A stretch of DNA of 64,000 nt from the NCBI RefSeq assembly GCF_003143855.1, contig NZ_QFRK01000002.1, positions 1-64,000 on the forward strand, written 5' to 3'. The notes under the pieces were generated by a model. The model did not search any database and was not told where the DNA came from. It saw nothing but the letters and a program-made list of their open reading frames with translations. Position 1 is the first letter of the stretch. Each line of letters starts with the position of its first letter. Below, in pieces: positions 1-7,890 of the stretch. Source of the DNA: Streptomyces sp. NWU339. Lineage in GTDB: Bacteria; Actinomycetota; Actinomycetes; Streptomycetales; Streptomycetaceae. The translations under genes and the position numbers were made by a program.

Positions 1-760
1 GGTCGCGGGGCAGGAACCGCAGCGGGTCGGCCCGGACACCCACCTCGAGGGCCGGGTTTCTTGCCTGCTGCACCGTCCAGGGCCCGGTGGGATGGGCGGT
101 CACGCCGGCGATGTGCAGGCGGCGCGTGCCGTGCTCGAGGAAGACCAATGCGTACACCCGGCGCAGATCGACGAGATCGATGTGCACGAAGTCGCAGGCG
201 ATGATGCCCTCGGCCTGCGCGGTCAGGAACTCACGCCATGTCGGCCCGCCGCGGCGCGGGGCGGGATCGATTCCGGCCGCCGTCAGGATCTCCCAGACCG
301 TCGTGGCGCCGATCGAATGCCCCAGACGAACGAGTTCACCTTGGATCCGACGGCAGCCCCACCGCGGATTCTCCCGGGCCAGCCGCAGCACCAACGCCTT
401 CACCGCGCTCGCGGTCGGCGGCCTGCCCGGCCTGCTCCGGCGCTTGCTGTAGTCCCACTTGCGCACGATAAGTCTGCGGTGCCACGCCGGCACAGTTGCA
501 GGCGTCACCGGGAAAACGCGCGCCCACCGACGCCGCGGGATCAGCGCAGACAACGCCGCGAACCACAGCCGGTCCGCCGGCGCATACCGCACCGGTCCCT
601 TGAGCTGCCTGCGCAGCACCGCGTTCTCATGCCGCAGCACCAGCAACTCAGCATCCTTTGCCGCGCGTCGGCGTAGCAGCACCGCCGGGACCGACAGCAG
701 CTTCCGCGCCACGTGATACACCAGTGAGACGAGCATCCGGACAGGGTTCCAGGAGCTCAT
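1..760 (-). CDS. Transposase with integrase (rve) core, 3' part outside the window
   Basis: Reading the minus strand from an ATG at 760-758 gives about 253 codons without a stop, running off the left edge. An N-terminal hydrophobic stretch and an 'LVLRHENAVLRRQL' segment are followed by a helix-turn-helix region ('WGCRRIQGEL', 'TTVWEIL') and then the start of an rve/DDE domain. The first catalytic Asp is in 'IIACDFVHID'. The 'GVTAHPT' motif matches the second transposase in this window (4082-5173), which is in the opposite orientation. The second Asp and the Glu would lie beyond base 1, so activity cannot be judged. It cuts and joins DNA ends during insertion-sequence movement. The gene could be intact or truncated. 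Confidence 0.85.
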   Translation of the reverse strand, partial: MSSWNPVRMLVSLVYHVARKLLSVPAVLLRRRAAKDAELLVLRHENAVLRRQLKGPVRYAPADRLWFAALSALIPRRRWARVFPVTPATVPAWHRRLIVRKWDYSKRRSRPGRPPTASAVKALVLRLARENPRWGCRRIQGELVRLGHSIGATTVWEILTAAGIDPAPRRGGPTWREFLTAQAEGIIACDFVHIDLVDLRRVYALVFLEHGTRRLHIAGVTAHPTGPWTVQQARNPALEVGVRADPLRFLPRD

Positions 761-813
761 AGTGGCGCGCCAGACCCACTCCGAGCAGCAGCGATGAGTT
801 TCCGAACGGCACA

Positions 814-852
814 GGGGCGGGCAGGCGACGGGGGGTTGCACCTGCCCGCCCC
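814..852. terminator. GC-rich hairpin, possible terminator or IS-end structure
   Basis: GGGGCGGGCAGG at 814-825 pairs perfectly with CCTGCCCGCCCC at 841-852 around a 15-nt loop. It lies between the transposase start (760) and the end of the STAS remnant (997). It could end minus-strand transcription from the STAS side, or belong to the end of the insertion sequence. There is no U-run after it. Confidence 0.45.
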
Positions 853-996
853 GAGAGCAATGACCCGCACGGGGGGATCGGGCCTTGCGGGGCCGCAGTC
901 ACGGCCCACCGGTTTCAGCGAACCGGGCGCCGCACATGCTACGCCTTCTAGTGCCGGCCCGTGCGCCGGATCACGCACGGTTGCTTCCCCGTTTGA

Positions 997-1233
997 TCAC
1001 GCAGCTTGCGGCATCAGCAGCAAGGGCCCGACGCCCGCCAGCTGCACCAGTCGGGCAAAGGCGGGGGTCACCGGTCCGGGGACCGAGAAACCCACCCCCA
1101 GTTCCTGGCAGTGGATGCGGGCTGCCAGCAGGGCGTTGAGCCCGGCGCAATCGCAGAAGTCGACCCGGCTGAAGTCCACCTCGACACGGCGGGCACCGCT
1201 GAGCGCAGCGGCCTTCAGCTCGTTGTTCAGCAT
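997..1233 (-). pseudogene. 5'-truncated STAS-domain (anti-sigma-factor antagonist) remnant
   Basis: The 78-residue frame contains the second half of a STAS fold: 'RRVEVDFSRVDFCDCAGLNALLAAR' (described by its parts 'VEVDFSRVDF' and 'CAGLNALLA') followed by 'VQLAGVGPLL'. In working antagonists the phosphorylatable Ser or Thr sits where this protein has the Cys-Ala-Gly of 'DCAGLNALL', so even the intact domain would be atypical. An in-frame TAA lies five codons upstream of the ATG, and the codons between still read like STAS sequence (Ser-Ala-Pro-Ala). The first 30-40 residues of the fold, with strand 1 and helix 1, are therefore missing. It is most likely a relic of an anti-anti-sigma factor in the mobile left part of the window. 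A short working protein cannot be excluded. Confidence 0.7.
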
Positions 1234-1400
1234 TGCGGGTGCCGATTAATCATCTGTCCTGGTCGCAGACGTGGTCAGCAGTCAGGTCGCGTTGCCCGGG
1301 GATGAGTGGGGCAGTGCCCGTTCTGCTGGGATGGTGCGCGCGGCGCGGGGCAGTGCGGCGATCTCGCCGCGGGTGTGGCCGAGCTTGCCGCCGGTAGCGG

Positions 1401-1712
1401 TCAGTGGGTCCAGCGGCGGAACGCCGCGATCCACTCGGCTCCCTTGGGCGGCGGTGACGGCAGCGGCAGGTCCAGCAACCCGATTGCCTGCCGATGGGCG
1501 CCACGACGGCACAGGGCCACCATTCCACTGCCGGGACGTAGGTCGAGGTCCTCGACCACAACGTCGACGCCCAGAACCTGGGTGGTGAAAGGCAGCACCA
1601 GATGATCGGTGAGGACGGCGTGGAAGCCGGCCAGTTCTTCGTCTTCACCGTATGCGTCGATGACTGCCTCCGCGATCATCGCGTCGAGCCGGTGGTCCGA
1701 CTTCCTGGCCAT
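1401..1712 (-). CDS. Small conserved hypothetical protein (103 aa)
   Basis: The start is the ATG at 1712-1710, with an AAGGAG ribosome site eight bases upstream; the longer open frame reaching 2201 only shadows the neighbouring gene. The protein begins 'MARKSDHRLDAMI' and has the acidic stretch 'DAYGEDEELAGFH' and a C-terminal 'GAEWIAAFRRW'. From memory, close relatives in Streptomyces are annotated as calcium-binding or hypothetical proteins, but no EF-hand loop is visible. It has no signal peptide or membrane segment and is probably cytoplasmic. It lies 59 bp downstream of the SEC-C gene on the same strand and may be co-transcribed with it. Confidence 0.75.
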   Translation of the reverse strand: MARKSDHRLDAMIAEAVIDAYGEDEELAGFHAVLTDHLVLPFTTQVLGVDVVVEDLDLRPGSGMVALCRRGAHRQAIGLLDLPLPSPPPKGAEWIAAFRRWTH

Positions 1713-1771
1713 GGGCCACTCCTTTTGCCTGTGCCCCTGGAACTCGTGAGACAGTGAGACATCTGGGCCGG

Positions 1772-2815
1772 TCAGTTCTTCGCGGGGGTGCCGCAGCACT
1801 TCTTGTACTTGCGGCCCGAGTCGCACCAGCACGGCCCGTTGCGCGCGGGCGGCCACAGCAGCGTCTGGTCCGGGTGCGCCGCGGCGCGCCACTCGCCGTA
1901 GCTCTGCCGGGTCTTCTGGTCGGCCGGGTCGCGGCCGGTGCGCTGGGCGTACGCCTGGAAGTCGGCCAGGGTGCCGGTGACCATGCGCACGTGGGCGGCG
2001 CCGGCCTCGCCGTAGCCGCGGGCCTCCCGCTGGATCCGCGCGGCATACGCGTCGTAGTCTTCGCCATAGTGCGCGGTCGACTCCGGCCAGCGCGCCCGCA
2101 CCGCAGCGAAGTCCTCCCGCGCCCAGCGCAGCACGATGGAGTCGAACGCCTCCCCGTCCTCCGGCACATCCAGCCCCCGACGGCCGGGCAGGTCGCCCCA
2201 CCGCTCCCGCACCAGCTCGCTGAGCGCCGCGAGGGAAGCATCGGCCTCAGCCTCGGCGGCCAGATCGTCCTCATCCAGCTCGATGTCCAGCGCGTCGTGT
2301 AGGAAGCTGCGGCTGAGCGCCAGTCCACGCCGGTACTCGGCCGCCTCCGGTGACGCACCGGAGGCGGCCGCGCGGTCCAGACCTGCCTCGCACCACTTAA
2401 GGGCCGACTCGCTCTCGCCGGCCTCGGTCAGCACCTCGACCATGTCATCGAAGATCCGCAGATTCGTGAATTCCGCAGGCTGGGCGTCGAGTTCGGCCCG
2501 CAGCGCGCGCTGTGCCTCCTCGGCTTCCTGCCCGCGGCGCAGCGCGTACAGCTGGTCGACGATGCCGACCTGGGCGTCCCTGCCGAACTCGCCCCCGAAC
2601 TCCACCGCGCGGCGAAAGAGCGCGAGGGCCTCCTCGTGCCGGCCGCCGCGCGCCGTGAACCAACCCGCATCCACCAGGGCACGTGGCTCCTCCGGGGCAC
2701 CGGGGTGTTCCCTGGCCCACCGCTCGCACTCGGCCGCCGACGGCTCACGTCCCAGATCGTCAAGGAAAGCCGCATACGGGGTGATCACGGTACCGGACAC
2801 CGGCGAGTCGCTCAT
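1772..2815 (-). CDS. SEC-C motif-containing protein
   Basis: The 347-residue protein ends in a textbook SEC-C zinc motif, 'NGPCWCDSGRKYKKCCG', with the Cys-x-Cys and Cys-Cys ligands. The same motif terminates SecA and many stand-alone proteins and is thought to bind zinc and mediate protein contacts. Residues about 40-180 are helical and acidic and look TPR-like ('GRHEEALALFRRAVEFG', 'ESALKWCEAGLDRA'). The ATG at 2815 was preferred to the TTG at 2821. The protein has no signal peptide. The function is unknown; TPR-type repeats plus a SEC-C tail suggest a scaffold or adaptor. It heads a probable two-gene unit with 1401-1712. Confidence 0.85.
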   Translation of the reverse strand: MSDSPVSGTVITPYAAFLDDLGREPSAAECERWAREHPGAPEEPRALVDAGWFTARGGRHEEALALFRRAVEFGGEFGRDAQVGIVDQLYALRRGQEAEEAQRALRAELDAQPAEFTNLRIFDDMVEVLTEAGESESALKWCEAGLDRAAASGASPEAAEYRRGLALSRSFLHDALDIELDEDDLAAEAEADASLAALSELVRERWGDLPGRRGLDVPEDGEAFDSIVLRWAREDFAAVRARWPESTAHYGEDYDAYAARIQREARGYGEAGAAHVRMVTGTLADFQAYAQRTGRDPADQKTRQSYGEWRAAAHPDQTLLWPPARNGPCWCDSGRKYKKCCGTPAKN

Positions 2816-2821
2816 GTGCAA

Positions 2822-3309
2822 ACCCTACCGATGCCGGTGGCCGCTCGTTATCCCATACCGGACCTCATGCCGCACCGTTTCGCCGACCGTCGACGCCCAC
2901 GCCCGGCGAGATCGTCGAGCCCGCGATGCCCCGCACAGTCGGGACTGTCGCAGGTCGGCGCGGACCAAGAGAGGAACAGGCCGAAGATGTCGGCGGCGGA
3001 GATTACCCCGGCTTCGGCCCGGGGGTACCCGAGGGTGGTTAGCAGCGAGGTCAGCCCGCCGGCGAGGCTGTGCACGGTGACCGACCGTCCCCATGGCCAG
3101 CAGGATGAGCGCGCGGCACCGTTAGGTGCGGTGGCGGAACAGATAGGTGCAGGCCCCCAGCGCCCGCCGTCCCGCTCGGGGACGGACGGCGGCGGGATCG
3201 CTGCCGGTAGCGTTCAGGGCGGCGGCTGGCCGCCTGATGGCCGGCCCGCCCAGGAGAGCAGCTGGCCTGCACAGGGTGCTGTAATAAACCATGTCGTACA
3301 CTAGGGGGT
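2822..3309. other. Gene-poor stretch before the toxin-antitoxin pair
   Basis: No gene can be supported here. A minus-strand frame at 2848-3075 contains 'GGLTSLLTTLGYPRAEAG', which reads like real protein. It lacks a ribosome site and its tail is arginine-rich noise, so it may be a relic. The last 30 bases before 3310 are AT-richer and contain TACACT, a possible -10 for the downstream antitoxin gene. Confidence 0.4.
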
Positions 3310-3585
3310 GTGAAGACTTCCAGGCCCGGTAGTACGGAGAACATCTCCGTGTCCATGCCCTCCGACCTCGTCGGTGCGCTGCGCTCCCGCACCGGTAAGC
3401 GCGGGGTATCCGCCTACATCACCGAGGCCGTCCGTCATCAGCTGGCCATGGACGGGCTCGCCGAGATCGTTGCCGCCCACGAGGCTGAACACGGCCCCCT
3501 CACCGAACAGGAGGTCCAGGCCGCGCACCGCGAGCTGTTCGGTGACGGACAGGAGCCGGGCGCGGCCGGGCAGAGTGCCGCGTGA
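3310..3585 (+). CDS. Ribbon-helix-helix type antitoxin (VapB-like)
   Basis: This is a 91-residue protein with a GTG start just after AGGGGGT. Residues 11-45 ('ENISVSMPSDLVGALRS', then 'GVSAYITEAVRHQL') have the pattern of a ribbon-helix-helix DNA-binding domain: one beta strand and two helices. The acidic C-terminal tail would wrap the toxin. Its stop codon overlaps the start of the PIN-domain gene (GTGA at 3582-3585), the standard antitoxin-first layout of VapBC modules. The expected role is to neutralise the PIN ribonuclease and repress its own promoter. Location beside insertion sequences suggests horizontal acquisition. Confidence 0.85.
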   Translation: MKTSRPGSTENISVSMPSDLVGALRSRTGKRGVSAYITEAVRHQLAMDGLAEIVAAHEAEHGPLTEQEVQAAHRELFGDGQEPGAAGQSAA

Positions 3586-3989
3586 AGGAACCGCCCGCCC
3601 GTTCCATCGTCCTGGACTCGCAGGCTCTGTCGCTGCTGCTGGATAACGACCGACGGATGGTGGTCAGGATCGAGGCCGCACGCCGGGAGGGCGTTCCCGT
3701 GCGGGTCTCTGTCCTGACCATCGTGGAAGCCGTCTACGGCAAGACGGACACCGCGCGACTGAACTGGGTGCTCTCCCGACTCAAGGTCGAGGAAGTCAAC
3801 CAAGCCGACTCCATGACGGCGGTGCGGCTGCTGCAAGACGCCGGCGGCCTCCACGGCCACAAATACGCCATCGATGCCCTCGTCGCCGCGATGGCCCTCC
3901 GGTCACCGGCCCCCGTGCTCGTCCTGACCTCCGACCGCGACGACTGGTCAAAGCTATGCGGCGACCGCGTGGCGATCAGAGACCTCTGA
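3582..3989 (+). CDS. PIN-domain ribonuclease toxin (VapC-like)
   Basis: The 135-residue protein has the acidic residues of a PIN domain in order: Asp in 'IVLDSQAL' near residue 12, Glu in 'TIVEAVYG' near 49, Asp in 'YAIDALVAAMAL' near 96, and a final Asp in 'LTSDRDDW'. PIN toxins coordinate Mg or Mn with these residues and cut tRNA, rRNA or mRNA; the target cannot be read from sequence. The GTG start lies inside the antitoxin stop region, so the two are translationally coupled. The C-terminus is complete, and the rve transposase gene begins 93 bp later. Confidence 0.88.
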   Translation: MKEPPARSIVLDSQALSLLLDNDRRMVVRIEAARREGVPVRVSVLTIVEAVYGKTDTARLNWVLSRLKVEEVNQADSMTAVRLLQDAGGLHGHKYAIDALVAAMALRSPAPVLVLTSDRDDWSKLCGDRVAIRDL

Positions 3990-4081
3990 CGGGCACTCGG
4001 GGCGGTGCCGGGAGTCCCGCGGTCTCGCGGCTCGTACCTCGCCGTTCACATGGAGGTTGGACGGCGGCATCATCATCTGTC

Positions 4082-5173
4082 GTGCTGCTCCGCCTGGCTT
4101 ACCTCGCCGCGACCAACACCCTGGCGCTCCTGCGCCTGCTGCCGATGAGCGACCGAGAGAAGGACATCGAAATCCTGGCCCTGCGGCACCAACTGCTGGT
4201 CCTGCAACGCCAAGTCGGCAAGCCCACCTTCACCGACACCGACCGCGCCATCCTCGCCGGCCTGCTCCACTGCCTCCCGAGGCAGAAGCTGCGCCGGTTC
4301 CTGCTGTTGGTACGCCCTGACACGATCATGCGGTGGCACCGCAACCTGTTCAAGCAACGACATGCCGCCACCTGCGTGCCGAAGCGGCGCGGACGCCCAC
4401 CCACCGTCCGGTCGATCCGCGCCCTGGTCCTGCGCCTGGCCCGCGAGAACAGCTCGTGGGGGTACCGCCGGATCCACGGCGAGCTCGCGGCACTGGGCAT
4501 CAAGGTCGCCGCCTCCACGGTCTGGGAGATCCTCAAGGAGCACGGCATCCCGCCCGCGCCCGAACGGCAGAGCACGACCTGGGCCGACTTCCTGCGCAGC
4601 CAGGCCGCCGCGCTGTTGGCGTGCGATCTGTTCGAGGCCCGCACGCTCACCGGGGCTCGCCTGTATGTCTTCGCGGTCATCGAACACGCCACCAGGCGGA
4701 TCAGGATCCTGGGCGTCACCGCTCACCCCACCGCGGACTGGATGGTGCAGCTCGGACGCAATCTCGTCATGGACCTGGAGGACGCGGGCAGCAGGGCCAG
4801 ATTCCTGATCCGCGACCGCGACTCGAGGTTCACGCAGGCCTTCGACGCCGTGCTGACCGACGCCGGCCTGGAGGTCGTCCTCAGCGGCATCCGGATGCCG
4901 CGGATGAACTCCATCATGGAACGGTGGATCCAGACCTGCCGGCGCGAACTGCTGGACCGCACCCTCATATGGGACCAGCGCCATCTACTCCACGCGCTGC
5001 GCGAGTTCGAGTCCTTCTACAACGAGCATCGCCCGCACCGGACACTGGGGCAAGCGGCTCCGCTCCGTCCGCTACCCGAACCGATCACCGAACCAGGACA
5101 GCTCGCGCACCTGAAGGTTCACCGACGAGATCGACTCGGCGGAATCCTTCACGAGTACCAACATGCTTCCTAA
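4082..5173 (+). CDS. Transposase with integrase (rve) core
   Basis: The protein is 363 residues from a GTG at 4082, chosen because homologues of this type begin with a short hydrophobic segment ('LLRLAYLAATN') and then 'MSDREKDIEILALRHQL'. Frame upstream to 3956 overlaps the PIN gene and is rejected. An HTH region ('WGYRRIHGELAALG') precedes the rve domain. All three catalytic acids are visible: Asp in 'LACDLFEA', Asp in 'LIRDRDSRF' and Glu in 'NSIMERWIQTCRREL'. The tail 'FYNEHRPHRTLGQAAP' is typical of IS3-like integrases. It appears intact. It is related to, but clearly diverged from, the transposase at 1-760 in the opposite orientation. Confidence 0.9.
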   Translation: MLLRLAYLAATNTLALLRLLPMSDREKDIEILALRHQLLVLQRQVGKPTFTDTDRAILAGLLHCLPRQKLRRFLLLVRPDTIMRWHRNLFKQRHAATCVPKRRGRPPTVRSIRALVLRLARENSSWGYRRIHGELAALGIKVAASTVWEILKEHGIPPAPERQSTTWADFLRSQAAALLACDLFEARTLTGARLYVFAVIEHATRRIRILGVTAHPTADWMVQLGRNLVMDLEDAGSRARFLIRDRDSRFTQAFDAVLTDAGLEVVLSGIRMPRMNSIMERWIQTCRRELLDRTLIWDQRHLLHALREFESFYNEHRPHRTLGQAAPLRPLPEPITEPGQLAHLKVHRRDRLGGILHEYQHAS

Positions 5174-5181
5174 TGCTGTTG

Positions 5182-6378
5182 TCAAGCTGCCGTAGTCACC
5201 GGTGGCGCCACTTCGTAGCACCGTCGGTCGCGGATCAGGGCCCAGATGACGTTGACGCGTCGGCGGGCAAGGGCGAGCACGGCCTGGACATGCTTCTTCC
5301 CCTCGGCGCGTTTACGGTCGTAGAACTTCCGCGAGTTCGGGTCGTAGCGGACGCTGACCAGCGCGGAGGTGTAGAACACGCGCTGAAGTCTTCGGTGATA
5401 GACCAGCGGCCGGTGAAGATTGCCGCTGACCTTGCCCGAGTCGCGAGGTGCCGGGGCGACGCCGGCGAAGGCCGCCAGGGCGTCCGGGGAGTCGAACTCG
5501 TCCAGGCCGCCGCGGACGGCGGCGAGGAACTCCGCTCCCAGAACCGTGCCGATGCCCGGGACGCTCAGAAGGATGTCGGCGAGCTCGTGCTCGCGAAACC
5601 GGCCCTCGATGAGCTTGTCCAGCTCACGGATCTGCTCGTTGAGGGCCATCACCTCCTCGGCCAGGGTGTGGACCAGCCTGGCGATGGTCTTCTCCCCGGG
5701 GACGGCGGTGTGCTGGCGCTCGGCGGCCTCGACCGCCGCCTCGGCCAGGGCTCTCGCATTGCGGACCTTCCGGTTGGCCAGCCACTTCGTCAGCCGCGCG
5801 ATGCCAGTCCGGCGGATCGCGGCCGGGGTCTGGTAGCCCGTCAGCAGCCTGAGCGGGCCGGTGTTCGTCACGTCCAGGGCCCGCTCCAGGGCCGGGAACA
5901 TGCTCAGCAGGGTGCCGCGAAGGCGGTTCACCGAGCGGGTGCGGTCCTCGACCAGGTCGGCCCGGCGCCCGGTCAGCAGCTTGAGCTCGACGGCCGTCTC
6001 GTCACCGGGGCGGATGGGCCGCAGGTCGCGGCGCATTCTGGCCTGGTCGGCGATCACGTAGGCGTCGCGGGCGTCGGTCTTGCCCTCGCCGCGGTAGCCG
6101 TCGGATGCCCGGTTGACCAGCCGGCCGGGCATGTAGAGGACCTCCTGGCCGTGGTTGACCAGCAAGGCCAGCAGCAGTGCCGGCTCTCCGCCGGTCATGT
6201 CGATGGCCCAGGTGACCTCACGGCCGTCGGCCAGGTCCAGGACGTCACCGATCAGCTTCAGCAGCTCGGGCTCGTCGTTGGCCACCCGCCGCGACAACAG
6301 GGTCTTACCCTCGGCGTCCAGAACAAGGCCGTGGTGATGGCCCTTGCCACTGTCGATCCCCGCCCATATCCGGCTCAT
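5182..6378 (-). CDS. IS110-family transposase (DEDD recombinase)
   Basis: The 398-residue protein has the two IS110 domains. The N-terminal DEDD/RuvC-like half begins 'MSRIWAGIDSGKGHH', with acidic residues in 'GIDSGKG', 'WAIDMTGGEP' and 'GKTDARDAYVIAD'. The C-terminal transposase_20 half has 'LLSVPGIGTVLGAEFLAAV' and 'AFAGVAPAPRDSGKV', including the conserved Ser region. Length is normal for the family and no stop or shift is seen. Its stop codon is only 8 bp from the stop of the rve transposase on the opposite strand, so one element probably inserted at the end of the other. Elements of this family are directed by an RNA encoded in their non-coding end. Confidence 0.92.
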   Translation of the reverse strand: MSRIWAGIDSGKGHHHGLVLDAEGKTLLSRRVANDEPELLKLIGDVLDLADGREVTWAIDMTGGEPALLLALLVNHGQEVLYMPGRLVNRASDGYRGEGKTDARDAYVIADQARMRRDLRPIRPGDETAVELKLLTGRRADLVEDRTRSVNRLRGTLLSMFPALERALDVTNTGPLRLLTGYQTPAAIRRTGIARLTKWLANRKVRNARALAEAAVEAAERQHTAVPGEKTIARLVHTLAEEVMALNEQIRELDKLIEGRFREHELADILLSVPGIGTVLGAEFLAAVRGGLDEFDSPDALAAFAGVAPAPRDSGKVSGNLHRPLVYHRRLQRVFYTSALVSVRYDPNSRKFYDRKRAEGKKHVQAVLALARRRVNVIWALIRDRRCYEVAPPVTTAA

Positions 6379-6640
6379 CGTGCTCCTGACGTGCGTGTTC
6401 GTACTGCTCGTGCCACGGACGACTTCGCCGGCATTGCTCTACACAGCGACTTGTTCGCACTTCCTAATCGGCGGCCGAGTCGTCGTGGGGCGCCGGGCGG
6501 CGAAGCAAGGAAAGCCACGAGACGGCAGCCGCCTGATAGCCACACCCAGCGCCCCTGGGCGACCCAACCCTACGAATGGCTCGATCAACCCGATCAAGAA
6601 GGTAGAGCCGCCTGATCTGTGGAAAACTCCCGGGCGCGTG
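6379..6640 (-). ncRNA. Non-coding leader of the IS110 element; candidate bridge-RNA region
   Basis: In IS110-group elements the segment between the left end and the recombinase start codon encodes a structured bridge RNA that pairs with both target and donor DNA (established for IS621 and relatives). This 5' flank of the transposase has no gene. It contains a hairpin CCCAG/CTGGG (6545-6549 with 6555-6559) and a longer-range GGCTC/GAGCC pairing (6578-6582 with 6605-6609) enclosing a 22-nt loop. The boundaries are guesses; neither the element ends nor the RNA start can be fixed by eye. Confidence 0.3.
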
Positions 6641-6692
6641 GGGGGAACTCCCTGACGCGTCGTCCACCGCGCGCGGACTACCCTCGGGGCCC

Positions 6693-7850
6693 ATGAGCGA
6701 CAGGCACATCAGTCAACACTTCGAGACACTCGCGATCCACGCGGGCAACACCGCGGACCCCCTGACCGGCGCGGTGGTCCCGCCGATCTACCAGGTGTCC
6801 ACCTACAAGCAGGACGGCGTCGGCGGCCTGCGCGGCGGCTACGAGTACAGCCGCAGCGCCAACCCGACCAGGACCGCGCTGGAGGAGAACCTCGCCGCCC
6901 TGGAGGGCGGCCGCCGCGGCCTCGCGTTCGCGTCCGGGCTGGCGGCCGAGGACTGCCTGCTGCGTACGCTGCTCAGCCCCGGCGACCACGTGGTGATCCC
7001 GAACGACGCCTACGGCGGCACGTTCCGGCTGTTCGCCAAGGTCGTCGCCCGCTGGGGGGTGGAGTGGTCGGTGGCCGACACCAGCGACCCGGCCGCCGTC
7101 CGGGCCGCCATCACCCCGAAGACCAGGGTCGTGTGGGTGGAGACCCCCTCCAACCCGCTGCTCGGCATCACCGACATCGCCGCCGTCGCCCAGGTCGCCC
7201 GGGACGCCGGCGCCCGCCTCGTCGTCGACAACACCTTCGCCACGCCCTACCTCCAGCAGCCGATCGCGCTCGGCGCGGACGTCGTCGTGCACTCCCTGAC
7301 CAAGTACATGGGCGGTCACTCGGACGTCGTCGGCGGCGCCCTGATCACCGGCGACGCGGAGCTCGGCGAGGAGCTGGCCTACCACCAGAACGCGATGGGC
7401 GCGGTCGCCGGGCCGTTCGACTCCTGGCTGGTGCTGCGCGGCGCCAAGACGCTCTCGGTGCGCATGGACCGGCACAGCGAGAACGCCACCAAGGTCGCCG
7501 ACATGCTCAGCCGGCACGCGCGCGTGACGAGCGTCCTCTACCCGGGGCTGCCGGAGCACCCCGGCCACGAGGTCGCCGCCAAGCAGATGCGCTCCTTCGG
7601 CGGCATGGTCTCCTTCCGCGTGGAGGGCGGCGAGGAGGCGGCCGTCGAGGTCTGCAACCGGGCCGAGGTGTTCACGCTGGGCGAGTCCCTGGGCGGCGTC
7701 GAGTCGCTGATCGAGCACCCCGGGCGCATGACGCACGCCTCCGTGGTCGGCTCCGCGCTCGAGGTCCCCGGCGACCTGGTGCGCCTCTCCGTGGGCATCG
7801 AGAACATCGACGACCTGCTCGAAGACCTCCAGCAGGCCCTCGGCCGGTAA
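6693..7850 (+). CDS. metB: Cystathionine gamma-synthase
   Basis: The enzyme joins an activated homoserine (O-succinyl- or O-acetyl-) to cysteine to form cystathionine in methionine synthesis, or runs gamma-elimination in the reverse direction. It has 385 residues, normal for Cys/Met-metabolism PLP enzymes. The PLP lysine is K204 in 'HSLTKYMGGHSD'. Other signatures are 'YEYSRSANPTR' near the N-terminus, 'WVETPSNPLLGITDI', 'VVDNTFATPY', and the C-terminal 'ESLGGVESLIEHP' and 'VRLSVGIENIDDL'. The enzyme is cytoplasmic and acts as a tetramer. It is the first core gene after the mobile region, with the next gene convergent behind a terminator. A cystathionine gamma-lyase role cannot be excluded by sequence alone. 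Confidence 0.93.
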   Translation: MSDRHISQHFETLAIHAGNTADPLTGAVVPPIYQVSTYKQDGVGGLRGGYEYSRSANPTRTALEENLAALEGGRRGLAFASGLAAEDCLLRTLLSPGDHVVIPNDAYGGTFRLFAKVVARWGVEWSVADTSDPAAVRAAITPKTRVVWVETPSNPLLGITDIAAVAQVARDAGARLVVDNTFATPYLQQPIALGADVVVHSLTKYMGGHSDVVGGALITGDAELGEELAYHQNAMGAVAGPFDSWLVLRGAKTLSVRMDRHSENATKVADMLSRHARVTSVLYPGLPEHPGHEVAAKQMRSFGGMVSFRVEGGEEAAVEVCNRAEVFTLGESLGGVESLIEHPGRMTHASVVGSALEVPGDLVRLSVGIENIDDLLEDLQQALGR

Positions 7851-7852
7851 GG

Positions 7853-7882
7853 CCGCACGGGGGCTCCGGTGCGGGTCGCACC
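7853..7882. terminator. Stem-loop terminator after metB
   Basis: Two overlapping hairpins are possible: CCGCAC (7853-7858) with GTGCGG (7869-7874), and GGTGCG (7868-7873) with CGCACC (7877-7882) around a 3-nt loop. They lie 2-30 bp after the metB stop and before the end of the convergent gene at 7891, so they can serve both strands. No U-run is present, which is usual in Streptomyces. Confidence 0.6.
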
Positions 7883-7890
7883 CGGCCGGT

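Noticed and set aside
2848..3075. Minus-strand gene of 75 codons
   Set aside because: One part reads like protein, but there is no ribosome site, the tail is noise and no family was recognised; kept only as a possible relic.
3956..4081. 5' extension of the rve transposase to ATG 3956
   Set aside because: It overlaps the PIN toxin gene and the added residues are unlike the family; GTG 4082 matches the usual N-terminus.
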